25,491 nt of DNA. It comes from a virus. The stretch spans positions 1 through 25,491 of IMG/VR virus record IMGVR_UViG_3300021960_000462; one strand, written 5' to 3'. Positions 16,438 to 22,507 of the stretch are shown piece by piece. The notes under the pieces are model-generated. The model did not search any database. It saw only the letters and a program-made list of their open reading frames with translations, and had not been told where the DNA came from. The stretch's first letter is position 1. Each line of letters starts with the position of its first letter. Both the position numbers and the translations under genes were made by a program.

Positions 16438-16505
16438 TATAATTGATCAGACATTTGTCTTCTTCGGAAGAGAAATCCGCATTTACATTTCCTCTAGAAG
16501 GAAAT
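16438..16505 (+). promoter_or_regulatory. TATAAT box and structured leader before the small membrane-protein gene
   Basis: In the 153-base gap after glutaredoxin there is a consensus TATAAT (16438-16443) without a recognisable -35. Two hairpins follow: TCTTC-TTCG-GAAGA (16458-16471), a C(UUCG)G tetraloop in RNA, and ATTTCCT-CTAGA-AGGAAAT (16487-16505). The second lies 12 bases before a strong AGGAGG (16518-16523). The hairpins may stabilise the 5' end or control translation. Confidence 0.4.
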
Positions 16506-16530
16506 TCAAAAAAAGATAGGAGGTTGTCCG

Positions 16531-16761
16531 ATGTTAACAGCAGTAGTTGCAATAATGACTGCGTTCATGATAGTCGGAGCATTGATGATGGGGGTTTTAA
16601 TTGGCTGGGTATGGAAGTCTCAAGTAGATGCCACAGCATACGAAGCACAAGCAGAAATGCACCCCGAGATGTTTGATCAGTATGGAAGACTTATCCCTGA
16701 TGAGTTGATTGCTGTTAGGTTTGAAACCGAAGATGATTATGATGAAGAAGAGGAGGATTAA
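16531..16761 (+). CDS. Small single-pass membrane protein with acidic tail (76 aa)
   Basis: AGGAGG at 16518-16523 sits 7 bases before the ATG. Residues 1-28 form one hydrophobic membrane segment (LTAVVAIMTAFMIVGALMMGVLIGWVW). A short Met/His/Gln region follows, and the C-terminus is a strongly acidic run (ETEDDYDEEEED). Most likely orientation is N-terminus outside and tail in the cytoplasm, although a K at residue 29 is the only positive charge nearby. Small membrane proteins of this layout are common and uncharacterised in cyanophages. They could act in lysis timing, superinfection exclusion or host membrane takeover. No function can be assigned. Confidence 0.75.
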   Translation: MLTAVVAIMTAFMIVGALMMGVLIGWVWKSQVDATAYEAQAEMHPEMFDQYGRLIPDELIAVRFETEDDYDEEEED

Positions 16762-16770
16762 TTTTTAATC

Positions 16771-17259
16771 ATGACTACTAAAACAGTTTCTGTAAAGAAA
16801 GCGGCTCCCACAAAGTTACCGCCAAACCCATTACAGAGTGAAATTCTTGATCTTGTTTCTAAGCAAAGAACCAAGGCAAAAAAAGTCGAAGTTTTGAAAG
16901 AGTATAGAAATCCTTGTTTGGTTTCTCTTCTCATCTGGAATTTTGACGACTCCATTCAGTCTGCTATTCCTGAAGGTGATGTTCCCTACAAACCAAATGA
17001 AGAGTCTCATCCCGTTGATGGTGTGAGTAGACTGAATCAGCATACAAAGAGATTTTACAACTTTGTTGTTGGTGGAAATTATGATCTGAACAGAACTCGT
17101 AGAGAGGCACTTTATATCGAATTGCTTGAGTCAATTCATCGTGATGAGGCTAAAGTTCTCAATCTTGTTAAAGACAAAAATCTACAGAGCGAGTATAAAA
17201 TTGACAGAGAAGTTGTTTCCGAAGCCTACCCGGATATTAAATGGGGAGGCCGAGTCTAA
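16771..17259 (+). CDS. Conserved cyanophage hypothetical (162 aa)
   Basis: The ATG begins nine bases after the preceding stop. The N-terminus is basic and flexible (MTTKTVSVKKAAPTKLPPNP), followed by a mostly helical domain: SEILDLVSKQRTKAKKVEVL, then LVSLLIWNFDDSIQSAIPEG, RFYNFVVGGNYDLNRTRREA and LYIELLESIHRDEAKVLNLV. It looks like the DUF6433-type family I associate with T4-like cyanophages, but that name is from memory and untested. The helical LLESIH.DEA segment is the most conserved-looking part. No catalytic motif or membrane segment is visible. The stop is one base before the GTG of the next gene. Confidence 0.7.
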   Translation: MTTKTVSVKKAAPTKLPPNPLQSEILDLVSKQRTKAKKVEVLKEYRNPCLVSLLIWNFDDSIQSAIPEGDVPYKPNEESHPVDGVSRLNQHTKRFYNFVVGGNYDLNRTRREALYIELLESIHRDEAKVLNLVKDKNLQSEYKIDREVVSEAYPDIKWGGRV

Positions 17260-17260
17260 A

Positions 17261-17563
17261 GTGGTTGGATGGACTAAAGCAGAACGAGAAGATGCTCTTT
17301 CTTTATACGGATGTGAAATTATCGTAGCAGATGGAACCTGGGAGCAGGTTAATACCAAAGATGCTCCCAGAGATGCAAAAATCATTAAGTATAAAATTGA
17401 TGGTGAAATGCATTATGATCTGACTAAACCATCCAAGAACACAAAACTTTTTGATATGTATTGGGACAAATTCAGAGAAGAGTTTGTTGGGTGGGACTTT
17501 GGAAATGGAAATGTCAATCCAAAGTCATGGGGGTATCAACCCAAAACCAAAAAGAAAAAATAA
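17261..17563 (+). CDS. Small hypothetical protein, GTG start (100 aa)
   Basis: The frame is open further upstream (an ATG exists at 17126), but that extension lies inside the previous gene. I chose the GTG at 17261, one base after the previous stop, because GGGGAGG at 17243-17249 fits as its ribosome-binding site. The product then starts MVGWTKAEREDALSLYGCEI and has a mixed alpha/beta look with many Trp and Tyr, ending in a Lys-rich tail (KTKKKK). No domain was recognised. It is the last gene before a strong terminator and so closes this transcription unit. Confidence 0.65.
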   Translation: MVGWTKAEREDALSLYGCEIIVADGTWEQVNTKDAPRDAKIIKYKIDGEMHYDLTKPSKNTKLFDMYWDKFREEFVGWDFGNGNVNPKSWGYQPKTKKKK

Positions 17564-17572
17564 TTACAAAAA

Positions 17573-17602
17573 AGCCCGAAAAAAAATTCGGGCTATTTTT
17601 TT
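17573..17602 (+). terminator. Rho-independent terminator
   Basis: AGCCCGAA (17573-17580) pairs with TTCGGGCT (17587-17594) around an A6 loop, followed by A and seven T (17596-17602). This is a classical intrinsic terminator ending the preceding unit. An early-type promoter begins at its T-tract. Confidence 0.9.
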
Positions 17603-17629
17603 GCCTATAGGGTCGATATGTGATATAAT
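17601..17629 (+). promoter_or_regulatory. Extended -10 sigma70-type promoter (TGA-TATAAT)
   Basis: TATAAT (17624-17629) is preceded by TGN (17621-17623), with a partial -35 TTGCCT at 17601-17606 and a 17-base spacer. It would be read by host RNA polymerase early in infection. Predicted initiation is about 17636, directly at the ATG (17637) of the Mom-like gene, so the message may be leaderless. Confidence 0.75.
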
Positions 17630-17636
17630 GGGTTCT

Positions 17637-18236
17637 ATGAAGACAGATTACTCCATTGACCGAATCTCCAAAGAGGAAGCAAAGGGTCTGCTTCTTCAGT
17701 ATCACTATTTGAAGGATTTATCCAAGGACTTCAAATCTGGGTTCAATTATGGACTTTTTAAGGATACTGATTGGGATTGTCCTCTCAGAATAGGTGGGTG
17801 TCTTGGCACTTGCATATTTACAGGTCTCCCTGTACCAGAAATAGCAAAAGGAGCGTTTGGACTTGAACGACATGAACAACAAGGATTATTCGAACTTTCA
17901 AGACTTTGCATCGAACCTATTACGCAGTCACGAGAATATAACATCACTTCTTGGTTTGTGTCAAAAGCGATTAGACAACTTCGGAAAGATACTGAAGTTA
18001 AAGCAATCATTTCTTATGCTGATTCAGATTACCATTCTGGTACAATTTATAGAGCTTGCAACTTTAAGTACTGCGGTCTTACGGATCGAAAAAAAGATTT
18101 CTACTATGCAGACGGAACTAAACACTCTCGTGGAAAAATCAAAGGAATAGAAGGAGAGTGGCGTGATCGTTCTAGAAAACATAGATACGTTATGATCTTC
18201 GACAAAAAACTTGAATTAAAATGGAAGACAGTTTAA
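17637..18236 (+). CDS. Mom-like DNA adenine-modification protein (199 aa)
   Basis: The sequence resembles the GNAT-fold Mom family of phage Mu, which adds a carbamoylmethyl group to N6 of adenine and protects DNA from restriction. Recognisable parts are the N-terminal EEAKGLLLQYHYLKDL, a central FELSRLCIEP strand, SWFVSKAIRQLRKD, and the family-typical IISYADSDYHSGTIYRACNF followed by YCGLTDRKKDFYYADG. The C-terminus is basic (RDRSRKHRY). An in-frame ATG at 17628 overlaps the -10 box, so 17637 is preferred. It is placed directly under an early-type promoter, which suits an anti-restriction enzyme. Family assignment is from motif memory; chemistry in this phage is inferred. Confidence 0.7.
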   Translation: MKTDYSIDRISKEEAKGLLLQYHYLKDLSKDFKSGFNYGLFKDTDWDCPLRIGGCLGTCIFTGLPVPEIAKGAFGLERHEQQGLFELSRLCIEPITQSREYNITSWFVSKAIRQLRKDTEVKAIISYADSDYHSGTIYRACNFKYCGLTDRKKDFYYADGTKHSRGKIKGIEGEWRDRSRKHRYVMIFDKKLELKWKTV

Positions 18237-18379
18237 AAATCATACAAAAAGAAGATGGATCTTTTGAGATGGACTGGGATCCACAAGACCCAAAATGGTC
18301 TTGGATGAACGGCTTGACATCAGAGCAGGTTAGTCTTATAATGCAGGAAGCAATCAAGGATTACCTCGATGACCATTGA
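18221..18379 (+). CDS. Microprotein with W-x-W and acidic motifs (52 aa)
   Basis: The ORF starts at an ATG overlapping the last 16 bases of the Mom-like gene and ends 11 bases into the next gene. The product is MEDSLKIIQKEDGSFEMDWD, then a PQDPKWSWMNGLT turn and an amphipathic acidic helix (SEQVSLIMQEAIKDYLDDH). This organisation, a short beta/acidic segment plus WDP.DP.W..lNG and a terminal helix, recurs in small cyanophage proteins of unknown function. The two-sided overlap and lack of any other gene in the 132-base space between its neighbours support it as real. No function can be assigned. Confidence 0.65.
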   Translation: MEDSLKIIQKEDGSFEMDWDPQDPKWSWMNGLTSEQVSLIMQEAIKDYLDDH

Positions 18380-18695
18380 AGGCCGCCCAGTGTTGAGTGA
18401 TTTTTGTTACAAGAAATATACTCTGGAACATCTTGAAAATTGGGTTTTAGATGCCCTCAGTTGTGATGATATTACTCATAAAGAAGTCTATGAGACAATC
18501 GTAACGGCTGTAAGTGATAATGTTAAGCATCACAGGAAAGAGTTGGATAAAAGCGTTGATCTCCTGTATCTTCTAAAAGGTCATCGTGACATTGAGATTG
18601 GTGTGGGGAATGATGAACCGTTTGATTCCTGTGATAGGGATGATACATCTAAAAAGTGCAAACAGCAGTGGGATGAATTTTGGGAGGCTCTTTGA
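18369..18695 (+). CDS. Hypothetical helical acidic protein (108 aa)
   Basis: It begins at an ATG overlapping the previous microgene and ends one codon before the GTG of the next. It is predicted mainly helical (TLEHLENWVLDALSCDD, ETIVTAVSDNVKHHRKELDK) with an acidic C-terminus (DSCDRDDTSKKCKQQWDEFW). Four cysteines are spread through the protein without a zinc-binding spacing I recognise. No signal peptide. Small overlapping genes like this, under a host-type promoter, are typical of the early region of T4-like cyanophages where host-takeover proteins are encoded. Function unknown. Confidence 0.65.
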   Translation: MTIEGRPVLSDFCYKKYTLEHLENWVLDALSCDDITHKEVYETIVTAVSDNVKHHRKELDKSVDLLYLLKGHRDIEIGVGNDEPFDSCDRDDTSKKCKQQWDEFWEAL

Positions 18696-18926
18696 GTGTA
18701 TACGCTTCAACTTCTTGCTCCATTCATCGCTGGATTATGCTTTGATAATTTTGTAAGCAAGCAAGGAGAATTGTGTAATTTTAGAGATTCGCAAGTACCT
18801 GTCATAAAATATGACACGCAAAGTTCTGAAAAGTCATGTTATAAAGATGGAATCTTTTATACACGTTGTAAAGACACAGAAAATCCCGAAGTCCTTCATT
18901 ACCACAATCTTCTGAAAGCCCAATGA
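18696..18926 (+). CDS. Small hypothetical protein with hydrophobic N-terminus, GTG start (76 aa)
   Basis: GTG start directly after the TGA of the previous gene, with GGGAGG at 18682-18687 eight bases upstream. Residues 1-16 (MYTLQLLAPFIAGLCF) are hydrophobic and could be a signal anchor or uncleaved export signal; no good positive n-region is present. The remainder is polar with three further cysteines (GELCNF, EKSCYK, YTRCKD), so disulfides outside the cytoplasm are possible. Its last four bases (ATGA) overlap the start of the next, clearly exported, protein. No family recognised. Confidence 0.6.
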   Translation: MYTLQLLAPFIAGLCFDNFVSKQGELCNFRDSQVPVIKYDTQSSEKSCYKDGIFYTRCKDTENPEVLHYHNLLKAQ

Positions 18927-19300
18927 AAAAACTGATTGCACTTCTGCTTGTTCTTTCTGGTGCTCCTGCACTTGCGACGCCAGAACAAAATGCCTTTTAC
19001 CGTCCATTTCGTTATGAAACTCCCTGTATGTTGGAGCAGGGTATTCAAACCTATCCTGATACCTGTGTGGTGATTGAAACCCGTGAAAAGGGTGGAGCAC
19101 TTCGCACTCGCAACATTTTCTCTAACAAACATGGATTGACTATCAAAGGTCGTTTTGATAAAGAACAAGGATACATGACTTGGGATAGTCATAACAAGTT
19201 TGAGTACAAGTGGGAATATAAAACTGGTGGACATAATGACTTAGGTGCTTGGACTTATGTGATGCCTGGGTTTCTCGTGCAAAACGTTAGTTGGGATTGA
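18923..19300 (+). CDS. Exported small protein with cleavable signal peptide (125 aa)
   Basis: The N-terminus MKKLIALLLVLSGAPALA is a textbook Sec signal peptide (KK n-region, Leu-rich core, A-L-A cleavage before T19). The mature ~107-residue part contains a cysteine pair (PCMLEQ, DTCVVIE) that could form a disulfide, and beta-rich segments such as GLTIKGRFDKEQGYMTWDS and KFEYKWEYKTGG. It should act in the periplasm or be secreted. It is translationally coupled (ATGA) to the hydrophobic 76-aa protein before it. No enzymatic motif is seen. Host-envelope modification or superinfection exclusion are possible roles but unsupported. Confidence 0.75.
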   Translation: MKKLIALLLVLSGAPALATPEQNAFYRPFRYETPCMLEQGIQTYPDTCVVIETREKGGALRTRNIFSNKHGLTIKGRFDKEQGYMTWDSHNKFEYKWEYKTGGHNDLGAWTYVMPGFLVQNVSWD

Positions 19301-19303
19301 ACC

Positions 19304-19696
19304 ATGGGAATGTTCGACTGGGTGAAGAGTAGTTATCCTTTACCAGAACCTTTCATGGGTATAAACCAAACCAAAGATATTGAAGAAGGATATAGTGGAA
19401 CTATGTCTCACTTCTGGATAGATCCTGCTGGTTATTTGTGGTGTGGTGATTATAGGGGAACTTCTACGTTTGAGACTATTAAAAAAGATGATCCACGTTA
19501 TAATCCAGAAAGATATTTTCTAAATTATGAGTGGATACCTACAGGAAAGCACGGTAAGTATCAAGTTCATGCCATCACCAAATACATTGAAATCTATCCA
19601 GAACAATGGAAGGGTAAATGGGAGGACTGGCCCCGCTTGCGATTACATTTCAAGTATGGTAAAGTGGTTGAATACGAAGATGTCACTGGACGATGA
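19304..19696 (+). CDS. Conserved cyanophage hypothetical, MGMFDWV family (130 aa)
   Basis: It begins MGMFDWVKSSYPLPEPF followed by NQTKDIEEGYSGTMSHFWID. This is an N-terminus I associate with a small protein recurrent in phages, including T4-like cyanophages. It is rich in aromatic residues (YLWCGDYRG, YEWIPTGKHGKYQVHA, EQWKGKWEDWPRLRLHF), suggesting a compact beta protein. No signal peptide or membrane segment. The stop codon overlaps the next start (ATGA at 19693-19696). Function unknown. Confidence 0.7.
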   Translation: MGMFDWVKSSYPLPEPFMGINQTKDIEEGYSGTMSHFWIDPAGYLWCGDYRGTSTFETIKKDDPRYNPERYFLNYEWIPTGKHGKYQVHAITKYIEIYPEQWKGKWEDWPRLRLHFKYGKVVEYEDVTGR

Positions 19697-20163
19697 AAGA
19701 GTTTGATTATGATCTCGATTACAAGTCTCTTGACTTCACAGATTCAGAGACTCGCAAACTTTATCGTATTGGAAGGGGAGAGCAAGGAGTTCTACTGGTA
19801 CGGCCTTATACTAACGATATATGCAAACACTGGAGGTTTGTAGATGAAGATACTGCTCATCAATCTTCTACTAAAATATACTCGATGTTCGAGAATTATA
19901 AGTCGAAAGGTGATTTCATTGGAATGGACATGGCGAGAAAATTCCTTGAAATGGGTTTCACAAGAGCCCGCAGATATGCTAATCATTCAGACGGACGCAA
20001 ATACGATAAAAAGGGTTCGAGACCCGTGGTTCGACCACAAGAAAAAGATTGGGCAGTGAATGAAAAGGCAAAAGCAGCACAAGTCTTTAAAGTAGTTCGA
20101 GATAAAGCCGCATATGATCCTGTATATCAGGAAATGAGAAAGGTGTGGAGGTCAAACGAATAA
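19693..20163 (+). CDS. DUF4385 family protein (156 aa)
   Basis: It starts MKEFDYDLDYKSLDF and continues with LYRIGRGEQGVLLVRPYT, HWRF, GDFIGMDMARKFLEMGFTRA and RRYANHSDGRKYD, the recognisable DUF4385 consensus. The N-terminal half is a conserved globular domain and the C-terminal ~45 residues are a charged helix. Members occur in T4-like cyanophages and in bacteria, with no established function. It is coupled to the preceding gene by an ATGA overlap. The conserved Arg/Lys/Asp/Tyr cluster around RARRYANH could be a nucleic-acid or nucleotide site, but this is a guess. Confidence 0.85.
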   Translation: MKEFDYDLDYKSLDFTDSETRKLYRIGRGEQGVLLVRPYTNDICKHWRFVDEDTAHQSSTKIYSMFENYKSKGDFIGMDMARKFLEMGFTRARRYANHSDGRKYDKKGSRPVVRPQEKDWAVNEKAKAAQVFKVVRDKAAYDPVYQEMRKVWRSNE

Positions 20164-20166
20164 ATA
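20159..20166 (+). promoter_or_regulatory. Late-promoter-like AATAAATA before the MKSF gene trio
   Basis: AATAAATA differs at one base from TATAAATA and straddles the DUF4385 stop, 22 bases before the first MKSF-type gene. A start near 20172 would leave a ~16-base leader. It would fit late expression of head-internal proteins, but AT-rich chance occurrence cannot be excluded. Confidence 0.3.
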
Positions 20167-20187
20167 AATCGGTAATGGTTCACCAGC

Positions 20188-20556
20188 ATGAAATCTTTTA
20201 AACAATTTGACGAGGAAGCAAAATCTTGCTGGAAAGGCTGGAAAAAGGTCGGCAAGAAAATGAAAGGCGGCCGCCTTGTTAATGATTGCGTTAAAGAACG
20301 TGCTGATACCTGGCACCCTGATCCTGAACAAGATCGCAAACTGGGTGGCCCTGGTGCCAATCAGCGTGCTCGTGAAGATCGTGAAGCAGCATCTAAACCA
20401 AAGGAAGATCCTAGGAAACTAAGATCAGGAGAATCCTATATGGATTACCATAACCGCCAAAATCCAAAACCCGCTTCCAAACCTAAAGAGGGAGTAGGTG
20501 ATAGAATCAAGCGTAGATTGGGTGATGCTATTGACCGTGTTGCGGGATTAAAATGA
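20188..20556 (+). CDS. Putative internal head protein 1, MKSFKQF leader and CWKGW motif (122 aa)
   Basis: The N-terminus MKSFKQFDEEA resembles the T4 internal-protein capsid-targeting sequence MKTYQEFIAEA. Next comes a basic cysteine motif, SCWKGWKKVGKKMKGGRLVN followed by DCV (~residues 13-35), a short motif I recognise from marine phage and large-virus proteins. The rest is charged, low-complexity and disordered-looking (PASKPKEGVGDRIKRRLGDA). Very basic overall, so DNA association is plausible. ATGA overlap with the next gene, which also begins MKSF. A head-internal role is inferred from the leader; the cleavage site here (EE/A) is less canonical than in the third gene. Confidence 0.6.
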   Translation: MKSFKQFDEEAKSCWKGWKKVGKKMKGGRLVNDCVKERADTWHPDPEQDRKLGGPGANQRAREDREAASKPKEDPRKLRSGESYMDYHNRQNPKPASKPKEGVGDRIKRRLGDAIDRVAGLK

Positions 20557-20873
20557 AGTCATTCAGGGAGTTTGTAATTGAAGCGAACAAGAGTGGTGAT
20601 TCTTCTTTGCATGACTGGTTTGCTAAGAGTCGCTCTTCTGATGGCACCCCTGGTTGGGTTCAACTGGGTGGTAAATACGCAGGAAAACCCTGTGCAAAAC
20701 AACCAGGACAAACCACAAAACCGAAGTGTGGTTCTTCAAAAATGAAGGCAGACCTCTCCGATAAAGAAGAGGAAAGCGCATTTAGAAGAAAGAATAAACA
20801 GGATAAAAATCCAAATCGTAAAGGTAAACCGATCAACGTCGCCACCGAGAAAAAGAAGGAGAAAAAGAAATGA
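20553..20873 (+). CDS. Putative internal head protein 2, MKSFREF leader (106 aa)
   Basis: The N-terminus MKSFREFVIEA matches the T4 internal-protein leader, with V-I-E|A fitting the (L/I)-x-E prohead protease logic loosely. The body is the compact block SLHDWFAKSRSSDGTPGWVQ, then GKPCAKQPGQTTKPKCGSSK and an EEE.AFRRK..QDKNP segment. This combination recurs in cyanophages and other large viruses (DUF5872-like, from memory). It ends in a poly-Lys tail. Strongly basic and hydrophilic with one Cys pair. It overlaps both neighbours by ATGA. Likely packaged with DNA; function after ejection unknown. Confidence 0.65.
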   Translation: MKSFREFVIEANKSGDSSLHDWFAKSRSSDGTPGWVQLGGKYAGKPCAKQPGQTTKPKCGSSKMKADLSDKEEESAFRRKNKQDKNPNRKGKPINVATEKKKEKKK

Positions 20874-21859
20874 AATCATTTAAGTCATTCTTGGCAGAAG
20901 CGACGGATCGTGAATACCGTGCAGAACTTGCTAGAGAGCGTCGCACAGAAAGAGAGACGCAGCAACAGCATGTAAAAGCTGGAATCGGTGCAAAGAAAAC
21001 AGGGCCCAAACTGAGCACAACTAAGAGATCAGAAACTGCTGGTAAAGACTATGCTAATAGTCAGATGGGTAGCATTGCTCTTCATGACAAATCTTCTAAG
21101 AAAAGAGGTCATACTGTAGGAAATCCTTTCCCCGAGGAATATCAGTATGACATTGACGAAGGCATGACAATGAAAGACTTCAAACAACAAAGAAGTCGTC
21201 AGAAGCAAAAAGAAAAGAGGGCAGCAGATAAGATTGCTCCTAATCGCAGAAAGGATATTCATACCGATAGACTTTCTCCCGAAAGAGCAGCACGTCATCG
21301 TGCAAATGTAGATCCTGACTTTGAGGGTAATGATGAAAGAAACTATCCTGGTGGTAAGTTAAATCCAAAGAAAGTTCGTAAAGCAAAAGCACTTGGAGAA
21401 CTTGGAGAAGCAGCAAATGCAGCACAACAAGCTGCTATTGCCATCTCTATGAAAGAGAAAGGAAAAAAACCCATGGGAGGTGACGCTGCTAAACCAGGAC
21501 CCAATAAAAATTATGTAAAACCCATGGGCGAAGAAGTATCTGAGAAAGATGATGAGTATTCGATGATCAGATCTGAACTAAAGTCTATTCGCAATGCTGC
21601 ATCTAGATTAGATAAAAAGATTGGAAAGAATAAGAAAGGTGGAATGGAAGCCTGGGTTCAATCCAAGATTACTAAGGCACAAGATTATATTGATACCGCT
21701 GCTGATTATGTGACTAACGAAGAAGCAGGTGAGAAGGATGCGTGCTATAATAAAGTAAAGCGCCGCTTCAAGGTGTGGCCTTCTGCTTATGCATCGGGTG
21801 CATTGGTTCAGTGCCGTAAAAAGGGTGCTGCTAACTGGGGCAACAAAAAGAAAAAGTAA
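20870..21859 (+). CDS. Putative internal head protein 3, MKSFKSFLAEA leader and VWPSAYASG domain (329 aa)
   Basis: MKSFKSFLAEA|T is the best match in the trio to the T4 capsid-targeting leader, with a canonical gp21-type L-A-E|A cleavage point after residue 10. Residues ~11-140 are very basic and disordered. Near residues 180-200, EAANAAQQAAIAISMKEKGK is a segment I know from cyanophage proteins. Residues ~230-285 are helical (MIRSELKSIRNAASRLDKK, ITKAQDYIDTAADYV). The C-terminus is a known small viral module: DACYNKVKRRFKVWPSAYAS, then GALVQCRKKGAANWG. A DNA-bound, capsid-internal protein is the inference; no enzyme motif is visible. Confidence 0.65.
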   Translation: MKSFKSFLAEATDREYRAELARERRTERETQQQHVKAGIGAKKTGPKLSTTKRSETAGKDYANSQMGSIALHDKSSKKRGHTVGNPFPEEYQYDIDEGMTMKDFKQQRSRQKQKEKRAADKIAPNRRKDIHTDRLSPERAARHRANVDPDFEGNDERNYPGGKLNPKKVRKAKALGELGEAANAAQQAAIAISMKEKGKKPMGGDAAKPGPNKNYVKPMGEEVSEKDDEYSMIRSELKSIRNAASRLDKKIGKNKKGGMEAWVQSKITKAQDYIDTAADYVTNEEAGEKDACYNKVKRRFKVWPSAYASGALVQCRKKGAANWGNKKKK

Positions 21860-21874
21860 ACTCTGAATTTTGTT

Positions 21875-22186
21875 ATGAAAAAGTATAAGACTGAAGATTA
21901 CTTCTCTGTAATTGAGACAAAGACTGGTAGAAAGATTTGCGACTGTGGTATTGAGCAAGATGCTCTTGCCATGGTCGCTTTTGATCCAGAAAATAGAACG
22001 ATCACTAGAAACCAATTCTTAGCTGGTCAGGTTATTGATGTTGAGATTCCTAAGGCACTTCCTACCACCAATATTGTACCTTCTGTTCCTAAGGAATATT
22101 TTGACTCAATGTACCCTGAGATTCCAGATGATATTGTTGAACCATTGGTTCTTCCCGAAAGTCAGTTACAACCCTTAAATTTGTAA
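21875..22186 (+). CDS. Conserved small hypothetical (103 aa)
   Basis: The ATG lies 15 bases after the previous stop. The protein has a short beta-type N-terminal domain, EDYFSVIETKTGRKICDCGI followed by EQDALAMVAFDP. A QFLAGQVIDVEI strand and a Pro-rich acidic tail (PEIPDDIVEPLVLPESQ) follow. The CDCG pair is the only cysteine cluster. No signal peptide or membrane segment. It is the last gene before a near-consensus promoter and there is no clear terminator after it. Function unknown. Confidence 0.65.
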   Translation: MKKYKTEDYFSVIETKTGRKICDCGIEQDALAMVAFDPENRTITRNQFLAGQVIDVEIPKALPTTNIVPSVPKEYFDSMYPEIPDDIVEPLVLPESQLQPLNL

Positions 22187-22204
22187 CACAAGTTACAGAA
22201 CTAC

Positions 22205-22233
22205 TTGACTATATACTGTAATTAGAGTATAAT
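22205..22233 (+). promoter_or_regulatory. Near-consensus sigma70-type promoter
   Basis: TTGACT (22205-22210), a 17-base spacer and TATAAT (22228-22233) match the host sigma70 consensus at 11 of 12 positions. Initiation near 22240 would give a ~14-base leader before the ATG at 22254. It is expected to be an immediate-early promoter for the microprotein unit ending at the terminator at 22948-22972. Confidence 0.88.
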
Positions 22234-22253
22234 ATTCCTCTAACGTTCATCCT

Positions 22254-22460
22254 ATGACGAAAGCACTTTTGCTTTTAGCATGGGTTCCACTTCTTTCTGT
22301 TTCAACGCCACGACTTATTCAAAATTCATATCCTGTGAGTATAAGTTGTGACGCAGCGTGGGAACTAATGGACATCGTTAAAAACGACGATGTAGTTAAC
22401 CAAAGAACAGAAGACCGATTGCTACTAGAACTACGAAAAGACGTAGTTATGAGGTGCTAA
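22254..22460 (+). CDS. Small exported protein, first gene of the early microprotein unit (68 aa)
   Basis: It lies just below the near-consensus promoter; no clear Shine-Dalgarno sequence precedes the ATG. MTKALLLLAWVPLLSVSTP is a plausible signal peptide or anchor. The mature part has ISCDAAWELMDIVKNDDVVN and RTEDRLLLELRKDVVMRC, with two cysteines 37 residues apart that could be bonded outside the cytoplasm. No family recognised. Such early exported microproteins may alter the host envelope or block superinfection, which is inference only. Confidence 0.6.
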   Translation: MTKALLLLAWVPLLSVSTPRLIQNSYPVSISCDAAWELMDIVKNDDVVNQRTEDRLLLELRKDVVMRC

Positions 22461-22470
22461 AATTAAATAG

Positions 22471-22507
22471 GACGCAAGTAAGCCGACTCGGAACGGGACG
22501 TTCATCT
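22471..22507 (+). repeat. Leader repeat copy A (GACGCAA..AAGCCGACT..GGAACGGGAC)
   Basis: GACGCAAGTAAGCCGACTC followed by GGAACGGGACGTTCATCT lies directly before the ATG at 22508. Nearly the same string recurs at 22643-22680 before the next gene. In this copy GAACG-GGA-CGTTC can form a small hairpin; copy B cannot. Candidate post-transcriptional or translational control element. Confidence 0.55.

Noticed and set aside
17126-17260. ATG at 17126 as the start of the 100-aa gene
   Set aside because: The extension lies wholly within the preceding conserved gene and has a shadow-like composition; the GTG at 17261 has GGGGAGG upstream and sits right after the stop.
20013-20026. GGGTTCGAGACCC looks like the T-arm of a tRNA
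   Set aside because: No acceptor, D or anticodon stem could be built around it, and it lies inside the conserved DUF4385 coding sequence.
22454-22507. GTG at 22454 as the start of the 50-aa gene
   Set aside because: It would overlap the previous gene and translate through the leader repeat; the ATG at 22508 leaves the repeat as a leader, as with copy B.
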